Shown in pieces: positions 1-7,220 of a stretch of 7,220 nucleotides of DNA (positions are counted from its first letter, which is position 1; every line of letters begins with the position of its first letter). The position numbers and the translations under genes are program-made. The stretch is from Candidatus Eiseniibacteriota bacterium (GTDB taxonomy: Bacteria > Joyebacterota > Joyebacteria > Joyebacterales > Joyebacteraceae): positions 1 through 7,220 of the forward strand of contig DAOVNE010000062.1 in assembly GCA_030630395.1 (NCBI GenBank), given 5' to 3'. The notes beneath the pieces are model-generated. The model had not been told where the DNA came from, made no database searches, and was given only the letters and a program-made list of their open reading frames with translations.

Positions 1-1563
1 CGAATCCTCGAGTTCCCATATGTCGCTGTGCGCAGCTGAGTCGCTGAAGGCGCTCTTGTAGAACTCGTCGTCCAGAAGTCCATATGTGTGCTTGTCGCTC
101 GTATCGTAGATATCAAAACCGACAGACAGGTGTTTGTCCATGAACCACGGCTCAGTGAAGCCCAGCACGATCTCCGTGTTCTTCGCTCCGAATTCCCACT
201 TGAGATCGAGATGCCTCCCGCTGCCGAACAGGTTCCCCTCCGAAAGCTCGAGGAAGCCGACTATACCCTTCTCGCTCGTGTGGGAGACGCCAACACCGGC
301 TCGACCCGTCTGACGCTCCTCGATTCTGAATATGAGATCTATGTCGTTGGGATTGGCGCTGTCGGTGAACTCCACTCCCGGGCCGTTGAAGAAACCCAGG
401 TTGGCCACCTTGTGCTGGCTCGCTACCACGTCCGACGTCCGATAGAGATCGCCCGGCTTGATCGTGAGTTCGCGTCTTATAACCTTCTCGTTGGTTCGAG
501 TGTTCCCCACGATGTGAATCCGACCGACCCGCGCCGGCTCATTCTCCTCGACGTGGAACAGGAGTTTCATACTGCTGTCGGACTCGATGTCCTCCTGCCG
601 GAATATCCTCGCATGGATGTATCCGCGCTCACCGTACCATGAGTAGGCATCCCGGATGATTCCATCCGCATCCACCGGAGAGTAGGTGTCCCCGGGACGG
701 ATGCCCGTCAGGTCGTAGAGCGCATCCTCGGCGAAGCCTGACGCTCCCACCCACTCGATGTCGGAAACTGTGTACAGGTTGCCTTCGTCGATCAGAATGG
801 TAACGATGGCCCTCTTGCCGTCTTCCTCGTAGGTCGTGTCGTAGCCGGTCGTCCTGGCATCTATGTAACCCTCGGCCCTGTATCGATCCTCGATTCTGAG
901 GAGATCGTCCTCCAGCACGGTCTTATCGAGAAACGCATCCGTTCTCCACCACCGGTCTTCCTTGGTCTCCATCACATCCTTGAGCTTGCTGTCCTGAATG
1001 GACCCGCCACTGAACTCGATCCGCTTCACTACTACCCTGCTACCCTCTTCGATACGAATAACTACGCGCACGTTGTTCCCGGAGAGGTCCTCGGTGGACA
1101 CCTCGACCGATGCCGCCGGATACCCCTTGCCCTCATACAGGGCGAGAACTGCGATCCTGGAATCGTCCAGTCTGCTTGAGTCGAATGGGATCCCCCGCTC
1201 CACCCTGAGCACCGATTCAATATCGTCGTTGTCTATGCCATCGTTGCCCACGATATCGACAGAGGAGATCCTCGGTCGTTCCTGAACTACGATCACAAAA
1301 CGGAGCCCTCCGCCTTCGGCTTCCTCCGCGTGCACCTGGACGTCTGAGAAACTACCTGTCTCATACAGCCGCCGTATCCCCTCACGCACTCCCTCGGTCG
1401 TGAACTCATCGTTCATCACCACCCCGAACAACAGCAGGATTCTGTCGCGACTGATGTACTCGTTCCCCTCGACCGTGATCTCGCTCACCACCTCCGCGGA
1501 CGCCAGGAGGGGGGTCAACAGGAGAACACAGAGACAGAATGACATGACGGCCCGTCGACGCAT
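1..1563 (-). CDS. bamA: BamA, outer membrane protein assembly factor (3' end cut by window)
   Basis: BamA is the Omp85-family core of the BAM complex, which folds beta-barrel proteins into the outer membrane. My reverse-strand translation is open for 521 residues from ATG at 1563 to base 1, with no stop, so the C-terminus lies outside the window. Residues 1–23 are a signal peptide (MRRR basic start, hydrophobic core, ASA|E cleavage site). Five POTRA domains follow at about 24–97, 98–176, 177–261, 262–341 and 345–417. POTRA hallmarks are visible: VEGNEYIS, LYETGSFSDVQV, YEGKGYPAASV, YRAEGYIDAR, YGERGYIHARI and, in POTRA5, IVGNTRTNEKVIRREL with KVANLGFF. The barrel begins near 418 and shows the Omp85 signatures EGNLFGSGRHLDL (442–454) and FTEPWF (469–474). 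About 100 barrel residues are present, whereas whole BamA proteins are usually 750–850 residues. The start is supported by a GGAGG seven bases upstream; Met7 is a weaker alternative. The five POTRAs and these barrel motifs favour BamA over TamA, which has three POTRAs. Confidence 0.96.
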   Translation of the reverse strand, partial: MRRRAVMSFCLCVLLLTPLLASAEVVSEITVEGNEYISRDRILLLFGVVMNDEFTTEGVREGIRRLYETGSFSDVQVHAEEAEGGGLRFVIVVQERPRISSVDIVGNDGIDNDDIESVLRVERGIPFDSSRLDDSRIAVLALYEGKGYPAASVEVSTEDLSGNNVRVVIRIEEGSRVVVKRIEFSGGSIQDSKLKDVMETKEDRWWRTDAFLDKTVLEDDLLRIEDRYRAEGYIDARTTGYDTTYEEDGKRAIVTILIDEGNLYTVSDIEWVGASGFAEDALYDLTGIRPGDTYSPVDADGIIRDAYSWYGERGYIHARIFRQEDIESDSSMKLLFHVEENEPARVGRIHIVGNTRTNEKVIRRELTIKPGDLYRTSDVVASQHKVANLGFFNGPGVEFTDSANPNDIDLIFRIEERQTGRAGVGVSHTSEKGIVGFLELSEGNLFGSGRHLDLKWEFGAKNTEIVLGFTEPWFMDKHLSVGFDIYDTSDKHTYGLLDDEFYKSAFSDSAAHSDIWELEDS

Positions 1564-1570
1564 GTATGTA

Positions 1571-1575
1571 CCTCC
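1571..1575 (-). promoter_or_regulatory. Ribosome binding site of bamA
   Basis: On the minus strand the sequence reads GGAGG, then seven bases (TACATAC), then ATG at 1563. This is a near-ideal Shine-Dalgarno match and spacing, and it decides the bamA start in favour of the first Met over Met7. It is a much stronger site than the one before tamB. Confidence 0.85.
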
Positions 1576-1596
1576 AATAGGGTATGCCGATGGCGG

Positions 1597-1625
1597 ATGT
1601 TAGCACACGGTGGATGGGCTGTAAA
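1597..1625 (-). promoter_or_regulatory. Candidate sigma-70-type promoter for bamA (extended -10)
   Basis: On the minus strand a -35-like TTTACA (1620–1625, five of six bases matching TTGACA) is followed by exactly 17 bases and then a -10-like TAACAT (1597–1602, four of six matching TATAAT). A TGC lies directly before the -10, matching the extended -10 pattern TGn. The predicted start of transcription, near 1590, gives a leader of about 27 bases that contains the GGAGG site. It would let bamA be transcribed separately from tamB. The call rests on pattern matching alone in an organism whose promoter consensus is unknown. Confidence 0.5.
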
Positions 1626-1742
1626 CGAAAACCAGAGGAGCTGGAACTGACGGTCTCAGAGTCGATTACGGCACATCCGATGACGCCCGGGCGGGGCCAC
1701 AGGACGGCGCGTGAAGTAGATGCGGGCGCCAGCTAGAGAGTA

Positions 1743-4700
1743 CTAGAACTCGAATCTGTTTTCGATGGAGATTCGCCTGTCCCACCCGGTGAGCAGCGGG
1801 TCGATAACCACGCTCAGAGAGAGAGACGTATTGCGGGACACCTCGTATTCAATCCCAACTTCGTGCTGCACTCCGAGCCGGCGCTCGCCGACGCCGACAT
1901 CGTAGCTCTCAGCCTCGCCGGTGTAGGAGACAAGCCAGTTCTGAGAGGCGTACTTGCCCAGTGTCAGCCGGGAATCGGAGAAGAACGGCTGGTACTCTCC
2001 AGCATCCTCCTGGGCGCGCCACTGGTCAAGCTGGGCCAGGAAGTACTGGACGAAATCGACGTCTATCCGGACGAGATCCAGATGAAGAGCGCGTTTGATG
2101 CGTCCCTCAACGGGCGCGACGAGCGGACGCACCACCATCCCGCCCACCTGCGTGGCCACGACACCCAGAGCCCTCCGCCGCTCAAGTACCTGCCCCTCCT
2201 GGTCCTCCAGCGTATCGTACGCAACCCCGTACGTCAGCCTGGAGAGAACATCCTCCTGCGTGATGTCATCGGGGTCATCCGAGGCAAGCCTGATTGTGCT
2301 CTCATCCAGAGCCGTCCCAAGAGCCGCGAAGAACTGCCCTGCAACTTCATCGGACTCAACGGTCAGCGTTATCTCTGTGCCGTCCGCCACGTGGGTCGTC
2401 GCCTCGACGTAGAAGCGCGGCAGCTCACAGAACGCGGGGAAATCAATGAATGCAGTTCTTATTGTGAAATCGGCATGCAGATACTCCAATGTGCCTCGGG
2501 ATGCCGAGGGCCGTCCCGACACACACATCGTATGATCTCCAGGCACGCCCACGAACTCCAGACCACTGCCCCTGTCCAGCTTCATAGATATGTTCGTCCG
2601 TCGGTACCAGAGATTCCTGCCCGCGCTCATTCTTAGATCCCAACTGGCTCGCGAGAGAAAATCGTCCCTCTCCCCTTCGCTTCCATCACCGAACGGATAG
2701 GTAAACGACATGTCTGAGAAGGTCAGTTCCCCCCAGAGAAGAGGATGCTCCGACGGACCCGCGATCAGGAATTCCGCCGCATCTCCGCGCCCCCGCGCGG
2801 CCGCCTTCCCCACTGTGCCCGATTCCATCAGGCCGGAGATCGACACCTCCACGCCTGCCGCGTCGGTTGTCAGAGCGAGCACACCAACATCGACGCCACC
2901 TATGACAAGCGGCGGCAGCATCCGACCGTCCACGGTGCGATCCCTGCGACTCTCGAGTTTCAGACTGCGTCCTCCTGAGAACGCCTCGATGGCCCCCGAA
3001 CGCAGTCTGCCGTCGGTCACGCTCGCCCGAGCGTGCACGTCCCGAAGCTCCCCGAAGACCTCGGTCGGCCTGATCGATGAGGCTGTCGCATCGAGCTCCG
3101 CCCGTGCCACGGTGAATCCACTGCGGTTCCCGGCAAGACGGAGCGTCATTCTGCCGGTTCCGCCAGAGATGTCGGCGGACGACGAGATCTCTCCGAGAAG
3201 AGCCAGGGGATCGCCGTCGACTTCGATGGTTACTTCACCCTCCTCCCCGCTCGTGGGATCGAAGATCGCAGCCAAAGGCGCCGAACCACTGACGGTCACA
3301 CGGTATGATCGATCCCGTTCGAGCGCGAGCCGGTCCACATGTATCTGTCCGGCGGCCCCGCTGACCCGGGCCACGAATTCGTCAAAGGGAACACCGAGAA
3401 ACTCGCCGTCGCTCGACTCCACGAGCGCGTCGAGATTCGGCTCGCCGGTTGTACCACCCACGCCCGCGGCGAGATCGAACCTGGTATCGATTCCACCGGC
3501 GAGAAACGGCCCGGGGATGCCGTCCCCCCGCACAGAGAGGGCGAGTTCGCCACCGGGCACTACCGTCCCCTCCGTCAGCAGTATCGTCCGTCCCGACTCC
3601 TGCACGGTCAGCTCCTTGACGTTGATCGCGCCATCGGAGAACGTTGCCATGACTGCAACGTCGAGGTCCTCGACCTGCCCGATGGTGGCGTTCGCCACCT
3701 GAATCTGAACGGTGGCCGATGGGTTCCCTATCTCTCCGTTACCCGAGATCGCGGCAAACACCAGCCCGTCAAGTTCATCGGGGGGTTCGTGCCCGATCGC
3801 AAGCGTGTACACGTCCCTGAGCGGAGCCTCGGATACAACGAGACTCCCCCTCATGAGACCGTCGCTCTTCAGACTCACGGATCCCTCGGCCTCCCCGTAG
3901 TCGCCAAGGTCAAGACGGGAGATAGCTATCTCGTTCTCGCCTATCACGGCATCCCCGCGGAGCGCCATATCAACGCCCCTCAGAACGGCGTCGTCCGACT
4001 CGAGAGACAGCTCCAACACGCGGCGTTCAGTGTCGCCGCGTATGCGTCCCGTTACGCGCACGTTGGCCGCACCGTTCTCTCCAGTCACACTGACGATACC
4101 GTCCACCGCCGCCGACTCGAGGTCGCCGGAGATTCTGAGCGGACCGTCCAGTGAGACCGACATCAGGGCGCCGACTTCGCCGTAGAGCAGCGAATCTACC
4201 CGGAGACTCGACAGCTGGAGTTCCAGATCCAGATGGCGTGCAGCAAGAACATCACTGACCTCACCGGACAGCGAGTAACCCATGTCCGGTGAGTCCAGCG
4301 TCACGTAGAGGACGTCGTCCTTCAGAAGCACGCCGCCGACACCCGATCCCAGCGCCACCGGACCCAGGATTGCGTCCGACCAGCGAACGAGAGACTCCAG
4401 GTCGATCGACTCCGCGTTTCCGCTCAGTTCGAAGTCGCCGAGCGAGATCCTCCCGGCACCGTAATCGGGACCGCGTCCCAGCAGGAGTTGCCCAAGATCT
4501 GCCTCGCTGAGATCCCCGGTGATGCTGAGATCGAGCGACTCCCGGGCGCCGAGACCGTCGGCCCGGCCACTCAATGCCAGGTCTCCGCCAAAGACAGCGG
4601 CAGTGAGGCGGGAGATCTTGAGGCTGCCCGATCCGAACTCCCCGCTCGTCACGAGATCGTGGGCGGTGACGGCCTCCACAGTCAGGTCCGGGAAGCTGAC

Positions 4701-5780
4701 GTCAAAAAGAAGCGTCGGATCTGTGAAGGGTCCGGTGACGTTGACGCGCGCGTCGGCTCTCCCCGCAACTGAGATGCCTCCATCTCGAGGGGGCACAAGG
4801 CCGCTTACATCCAGCGACTCCGTCAGAATGGTCAGGTCCTCGAAAACACCGTGCTCCAGATTGAGCCGTCCGGAGGCGCTCACCGCATCACCTCTGAAGC
4901 TCGCGAGGAGAGTGCTGATATCGAGACGACCGGACTCATAGGAACAGCTGCATTCGTCAACGGTCAACATCCCGGGCACGGCATCCAGTTCGAAATCGGT
5001 GTCACTCAGGCTCAGGTTGTACTTGAGATCCACACCCGTCTCAGCACCGACGGTCAAGACCGCGCCGGCCTCCAAACGCCCATCAACGGGAGCGAACGGT
5101 AGAGCATCGATCAGAGGAAGTCCCGGACGTAGTTCTGCCTCAGTCAGTTCAATACTTAGCTCCAGAAGCGACGAATCGAGATTCCAGATGACGTCGGCTG
5201 TGATGTTGTCGGGCGCCCCGAGACAGCCGGCTGTGACTCCACCGCTGAAGTCGCCTCCGTCCGTCCGCTCCATAAGGAGGTCGAGACCGGAGACCTCGAG
5301 CGCATTCCCGGTCTGGGCGTCTTCGAAGATGACAGTCGCATCCGACACCACAAGGTAGCTTGGGAGCATTCGCGCGTACCGGCCGAAACGGGAGACGTCG
5401 GCGCTCGGCGATCCAAGCGTGTCTCCCATGCCAACGCGAACCACGATCACGGGGGTGTTGACTATGACAATGTCCAGACTTCGCCTTGGATCGAAGCCAC
5501 TCCCAATAAGCCTGGCATAACTCACGCTCGCGCTGGCATATGGAACGAAGACCGAGCTGCCGTCCTCTGACACGATCCGAACGTCGTTCACAGTCAATGA
5601 CGCAAGCCCGAGATTGAGCTCGCCTACGGTGACTTCGCCGCCAACAAAGGGCATCACTCGCGACAGAAGCGCGAGCTTCACGGCCGGCCTCCGCGCAGCT
5701 ATTCTGAGTCCCACATACGATGCGGGCAGCACGGCGATCACTATGATCGCAAGCACGATTACCCAGCGGCGATGTTTCAT
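1743..5780 (-). CDS. tamB: TamB-like translocation/assembly module protein (AsmA-family, DUF490)
   Basis: This 1345-residue TamB homologue is close to the size of E. coli TamB (about 1260). TamB proteins are anchored in the inner membrane, span the periplasm as a long hydrophobic beta groove, and are implicated in outer-membrane protein assembly and phospholipid transport. Residues 1–5 (MKHRR) precede a hydrophobic anchor at about 6–26. Residues 46–116 resemble the AsmA-type N-terminus (GGEVTVGELNLGL, LTVNDVRIV). A long body of repeated short beta-strand units (DLSGN/GRAD-like turns) follows. The conserved C-terminal TamB domain covers about 1010–1345. It includes ITQEDVLSRLTYG at 1173–1185, a family signature, and LTLGKYASQNWLVSYTGE-type text, and it ends in NRFEF with a terminal Phe. 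I chose ATG at 5780 because it places the basic residues and anchor at the N-terminus. The frame stays open upstream to 5945, but that extension is compositionally odd and runs through inverted repeats. The gene lies 172 bases after clpC and 179 before bamA, all in the same direction. Confidence 0.93.
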   Translation of the reverse strand: MKHRRWVIVLAIIVIAVLPASYVGLRIAARRPAVKLALLSRVMPFVGGEVTVGELNLGLASLTVNDVRIVSEDGSSVFVPYASASVSYARLIGSGFDPRRSLDIVIVNTPVIVVRVGMGDTLGSPSADVSRFGRYARMLPSYLVVSDATVIFEDAQTGNALEVSGLDLLMERTDGGDFSGGVTAGCLGAPDNITADVIWNLDSSLLELSIELTEAELRPGLPLIDALPFAPVDGRLEAGAVLTVGAETGVDLKYNLSLSDTDFELDAVPGMLTVDECSCSYESGRLDISTLLASFRGDAVSASGRLNLEHGVFEDLTILTESLDVSGLVPPRDGGISVAGRADARVNVTGPFTDPTLLFDVSFPDLTVEAVTAHDLVTSGEFGSGSLKISRLTAAVFGGDLALSGRADGLGARESLDLSITGDLSEADLGQLLLGRGPDYGAGRISLGDFELSGNAESIDLESLVRWSDAILGPVALGSGVGGVLLKDDVLYVTLDSPDMGYSLSGEVSDVLAARHLDLELQLSSLRVDSLLYGEVGALMSVSLDGPLRISGDLESAAVDGIVSVTGENGAANVRVTGRIRGDTERRVLELSLESDDAVLRGVDMALRGDAVIGENEIAISRLDLGDYGEAEGSVSLKSDGLMRGSLVVSEAPLRDVYTLAIGHEPPDELDGLVFAAISGNGEIGNPSATVQIQVANATIGQVEDLDVAVMATFSDGAINVKELTVQESGRTILLTEGTVVPGGELALSVRGDGIPGPFLAGGIDTRFDLAAGVGGTTGEPNLDALVESSDGEFLGVPFDEFVARVSGAAGQIHVDRLALERDRSYRVTVSGSAPLAAIFDPTSGEEGEVTIEVDGDPLALLGEISSSADISGGTGRMTLRLAGNRSGFTVARAELDATASSIRPTEVFGELRDVHARASVTDGRLRSGAIEAFSGGRSLKLESRRDRTVDGRMLPPLVIGGVDVGVLALTTDAAGVEVSISGLMESGTVGKAAARGRGDAAEFLIAGPSEHPLLWGELTFSDMSFTYPFGDGSEGERDDFLSRASWDLRMSAGRNLWYRRTNISMKLDRGSGLEFVGVPGDHTMCVSGRPSASRGTLEYLHADFTIRTAFIDFPAFCELPRFYVEATTHVADGTEITLTVESDEVAGQFFAALGTALDESTIRLASDDPDDITQEDVLSRLTYGVAYDTLEDQEGQVLERRRALGVVATQVGGMVVRPLVAPVEGRIKRALHLDLVRIDVDFVQYFLAQLDQWRAQEDAGEYQPFFSDSRLTLGKYASQNWLVSYTGEAESYDVGVGERRLGVQHEVGIEYEVSRNTSLSLSVVIDPLLTGWDRRISIENRFEF

Positions 5781-5790
5781 GACAGGATAT

Positions 5791-5795
5791 CTCTC
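5791..5795 (-). promoter_or_regulatory. Weak candidate ribosome binding site of tamB
   Basis: On the minus strand a GAGAG lies ten bases before the chosen ATG at 5780. This is only a partial Shine-Dalgarno match at a slightly long spacing. It sits in the loop of a small possible GGAT/ATCC hairpin (5785–5788 with 5796–5799), too short to be convincing. Translation of tamB may therefore be modest. The start itself rests mainly on the signal anchor, not on this site. Confidence 0.35.
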
Positions 5796-5829
5796 ATCCG
5801 AAGAACACTGGACGCGAGGAACCGGCAGA

Positions 5830-5876
5830 TCGGCGTGAGCGCTCTGTTTCGCAAACCTATCCGGACCCCACGCCGA
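5830..5876. repeat. 8-bp inverted repeat in the tamB leader
   Basis: The arms TCGGCGTG (5830–5837) and CACGCCGA (5869–5876) are perfect complements separated by 31 bases. Between them lies a minor GTTT-CGC-AAAC hairpin (5846–5856). The element sits between the clpC-end repeats and the tamB start. It could be a leader structure or an operator-like dyad, or chance in GC-rich DNA. No recognised regulator site was identified. Confidence 0.35.
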
Positions 5877-5905
5877 CCGAAAGCCGACATCAGTTCCGGT
5901 GCACG

Positions 5906-5953
5906 GCGGCTGCATTCGCAGCCGCTGGGCGGCTGGCGGCTGCAAACAGCCGC
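5906..5953. repeat. Cluster of mutually pairing GCGGCTG/CAGCCGC stem-loops after clpC
   Basis: Three copies of GCGGCTG (5906–5912, 5929–5935, 5936–5942) and two of its complement CAGCCGC (5919–5925, 5947–5953) fill 48 bases. They form a perfect 8-bp stem with a 4-base loop (5906–5913 with 5918–5925) and a perfect 7-bp stem with a 4-base loop (5936–5942 with 5947–5953). The arm at 5919–5925 can instead pair with 5929–5935 across a 3-base loop, so the structures compete. The first hairpin met by transcription starts at the last base of the clpC stop codon. No T tract follows on the minus strand, so this is not a classical intrinsic terminator. It may protect the clpC 3' end, pause or attenuate transcription into tamB, or be a small dispersed palindromic repeat. 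Confidence 0.7.
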
Positions 5954-7220
5954 TAAGCCGTTGCCTTGGCCCGCTTGCGAGACGCGCGGAAGGTCAGTTC
6001 ATCTCCCTTGCGCTCGACGTTTACGGGGCCACCCTTCTCAAAACGACCCTTCAGGATCTCCTCAGACAGCGGATCCTCAAGGTAGCGCTGAATCGCACGC
6101 CTGATCGGCCTCGCCCCGAACGCGGGATCGAAACCCTTCTCGATCAGAAGCTCCTTGGCTTCGTCGCTGATCTTGAGGTGGATACCAGACTCAGTGAGCC
6201 TTGAGTCGACATCCCTCAGGAGTATGTCAACGATGAGCCTCATCTCGTCGATGCCGAGCGGATGGAATACGATGGAAGCGTCCACACGATTGAGGAACTC
6301 GGGATTGAAGGCCTTCTTCAGCTCCTCGGTCGCCTTGCCCTTTATCTGGGAGTAGGCGCTTTCCGTATCGTTGTCCTGCTGGAAACCGATGCCTCCACGC
6401 TGCGCGATTTCCCTGCCGCCGACGTTCGACGTCATGATGATGACCGTATTCCTGAAGTCAACCATGCGTCCGAAGCTGTCGGTCAGCTGTCCATCCTCCA
6501 GCACCTGGAGTAGAATGTTGAAAACATCCGGATGGGCCTTCTCAATCTCATCGAAGAGTACAACCGAGTACGGTCGACGACGGACCTTCTCCGTGAGCTG
6601 ACCGCCCTCATCGTATCCCACATAGCCGGGGGGAGCGCCGACAAGCCTCGAGACGGCGAACCGCTCCATATACTCGGACATATCGAGGCGAATGAGAGAG
6701 TTCTGGTCCTCGAACATGAACTCGGCAAGCGTGCGGGCGAGTTCGGTCTTGCCGACTCCGGTCGGTCCCAGGAAGATAAACGACCCGATCGGTCTCCGTG
6801 GATCCCGAAGACCGGCGCGGTTTCGCCTTATGGCCTTCGACACCTGCGTAAGCGCCTCATCCTGACCCACGACGTGCTTCCGGAGCTCGTCCTCCATCCG
6901 GAGCAGCTTCTCGCTCTCCTCCTGTGCCAGCTTCCTGACTGGGATGCCGGTCATTGAGGCGACAACCGCGGCGACATCCTCAGCCGATACGGTCGCCTTC
7001 CTCTCGTGCTTCGCCTGGATAAGTTCCTTCCTCGAACTCTCGAGCTTGCCCCTGAGATCCCGCTCCCGGTCCCTGAGTTCGGCCGCCCGCTCGAACGCCT
7101 GCGACTCGCTGGCGGCTCTCTTCTCATCCATGACGGAATCCAGCGCCTTCTCCAGCTCGCGAACCTCCAGGGGAATCGTGCTTATCTCCATGCGAGCTCT
7201 CGCACCGGCCTCGTCTATCA
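5953..7220 (-). CDS. clpC: ClpC-type AAA+ unfoldase, C-terminal half (5' end cut by window)
   Basis: ClpC is a cytoplasmic hexameric ATPase that unfolds proteins and feeds them to the ClpP protease. In the window 421 residues are encoded; the reading frame is open at the right edge (it begins IDEAGARAR, the conserved end of the first AAA+ module), so the ATG near 7191 is internal. Numbering from that Ile, a UVR/middle region lies at about 15–60 ([21 protein letters not shown]). The second AAA+ module has Walker A GPTGVGKT at 151–158, pore loop GYVGYDEGG at 198–206, Walker [12 protein letters not shown] at 219–229, sensor 1 MTSN at 262–265, arginine-finger region NPEFLNRVD at 305–313 and sensor 2 GARPIRR at 368–374. 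An IGF tripeptide at 277–279 matches the ClpP-docking loop; ClpB lacks this loop. The UVR motif separates it from ClpA. It ends at TAG 5953–5955 after a basic tail (SRKRAKATA). All key residues are intact. Full ClpC proteins are usually 800–860 residues. Confidence 0.95.
   Translation of the reverse strand, partial: IDEAGARARMEISTIPLEVRELEKALDSVMDEKRAASESQAFERAAELRDRERDLRGKLESSRKELIQAKHERKATVSAEDVAAVVASMTGIPVRKLAQEESEKLLRMEDELRKHVVGQDEALTQVSKAIRRNRAGLRDPRRPIGSFIFLGPTGVGKTELARTLAEFMFEDQNSLIRLDMSEYMERFAVSRLVGAPPGYVGYDEGGQLTEKVRRRPYSVVLFDEIEKAHPDVFNILLQVLEDGQLTDSFGRMVDFRNTVIIMTSNVGGREIAQRGGIGFQQDNDTESAYSQIKGKATEELKKAFNPEFLNRVDASIVFHPLGIDEMRLIVDILLRDVDSRLTESGIHLKISDEAKELLIEKGFDPAFGARPIRRAIQRYLEDPLSEEILKGRFEKGGPVNVERKGDELTFRASRKRAKATA

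Noticed and set aside
1495..1563. Possible lipoprotein signal in BamA, because of cysteines in the signal peptide (Cys10, Cys12)
   Set aside because: The cysteines lie inside the hydrophobic core and not after a lipobox. A standard ASA|E signal peptidase I site follows.
1406..1606. A 66-residue minus-strand frame starting upstream of bamA
   Set aside because: It overlaps the bamA start in another frame and has no domain, while the bamA frame has a signal peptide, RBS and POTRA1.
1626..1648. CCAG/CTGG hairpin followed by TTTT on the minus strand, as a tamB terminator
   Set aside because: The stem has only four base pairs and the T run is short and interrupted, so it is too weak to call as an intrinsic terminator.
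1684..1693. 10-bp palindrome CGCCCGGGCG between tamB and bamA
   Set aside because: Short self-complementary GC runs are common in this composition. It has no partner copy and no clear relation to the promoter.
2710..3702. A 330-residue plus-strand reading frame, and others such as 3339–4154, 1863–2636 and 88–642
   Set aside because: They lie antisense to tamB or bamA, whose minus-strand products have clear family motifs. Their translations are low-complexity (Ser/Pro/Arg-rich) or lack recognisable domains, as expected for shadows in GC-rich DNA.
5781..5945. N-terminal extension of tamB starting at 5945 (55 more residues)
   Set aside because: The extension begins inside the clpC-end inverted repeats (giving a repeated MQPP) and would bury the signal anchor 60 residues in. 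The start at 5780 gives a normal basic-plus-hydrophobic N-terminus.
7189..7191. ATG at 7191 as the start of a short Clp protein
   Set aside because: The frame continues to the window edge and encodes IDEAGARAR, the conserved end of the ClpC first AAA+ module, so this Met is internal.

Overview
The window carries three large genes, all on the minus strand, reading from right to left as clpC (3' half) – tamB – bamA (5' two thirds). The clpC and bamA genes are cut by the window edges. A lipoprotein-free diderm outer-membrane assembly system (BamA with five POTRA domains, and a full-length TamB-like AsmA-family protein) shows that the host is a Gram-negative (double-membrane) bacterium. The base composition is moderately GC-rich by eye. 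Having ClpC (a UVR-motif Clp ATPase) rather than ClpA beside tamB/bamA suggests a diderm outside the classic Gammaproteobacteria, for example a deltaproteobacterial or FCB/candidate-phylum lineage. That placement is an inference, because there is no rRNA or other marker here.

Right part (5953–7220): the C-terminal half of a ClpC unfoldase, containing the end of the first AAA+ module, the UVR/middle region, the complete second AAA+ module and a ClpP-docking IGF loop. A 172-base gap (5781–5952) follows. It has a cluster of short GC-rich inverted repeats starting at the clpC stop codon, with competing ways to pair.

Centre (1743–5780): a 1345-residue TamB homologue with an N-terminal signal anchor, a long repetitive beta-rich body and the conserved C-terminal TamB (DUF490) domain ending in Phe-Glu-Phe. 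A 179-base gap (1564–1742) follows. It contains a good extended -10 promoter candidate and a strong Shine-Dalgarno sequence for the next gene.

Left part (1–1563): BamA, with signal peptide, five POTRA domains and the first strands of the outer-membrane barrel. Together tamB and bamA form an envelope-biogenesis block: BamA inserts beta-barrel proteins in the outer membrane, and TamB spans the periplasm and is linked to OMP assembly and phospholipid transport. Finding tamB directly upstream of bamA, with no tamA visible between or beside them, fits the idea that TamB works with BamA itself in such lineages. I saw no mobile element, CRISPR array, tRNA, rRNA or defence system. The many long plus-strand reading frames are antisense shadows of these three genes. 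I see no evidence of a wholly new system; the points most worth checking are the tamB–bamA linkage and the inverted-repeat cluster after clpC.
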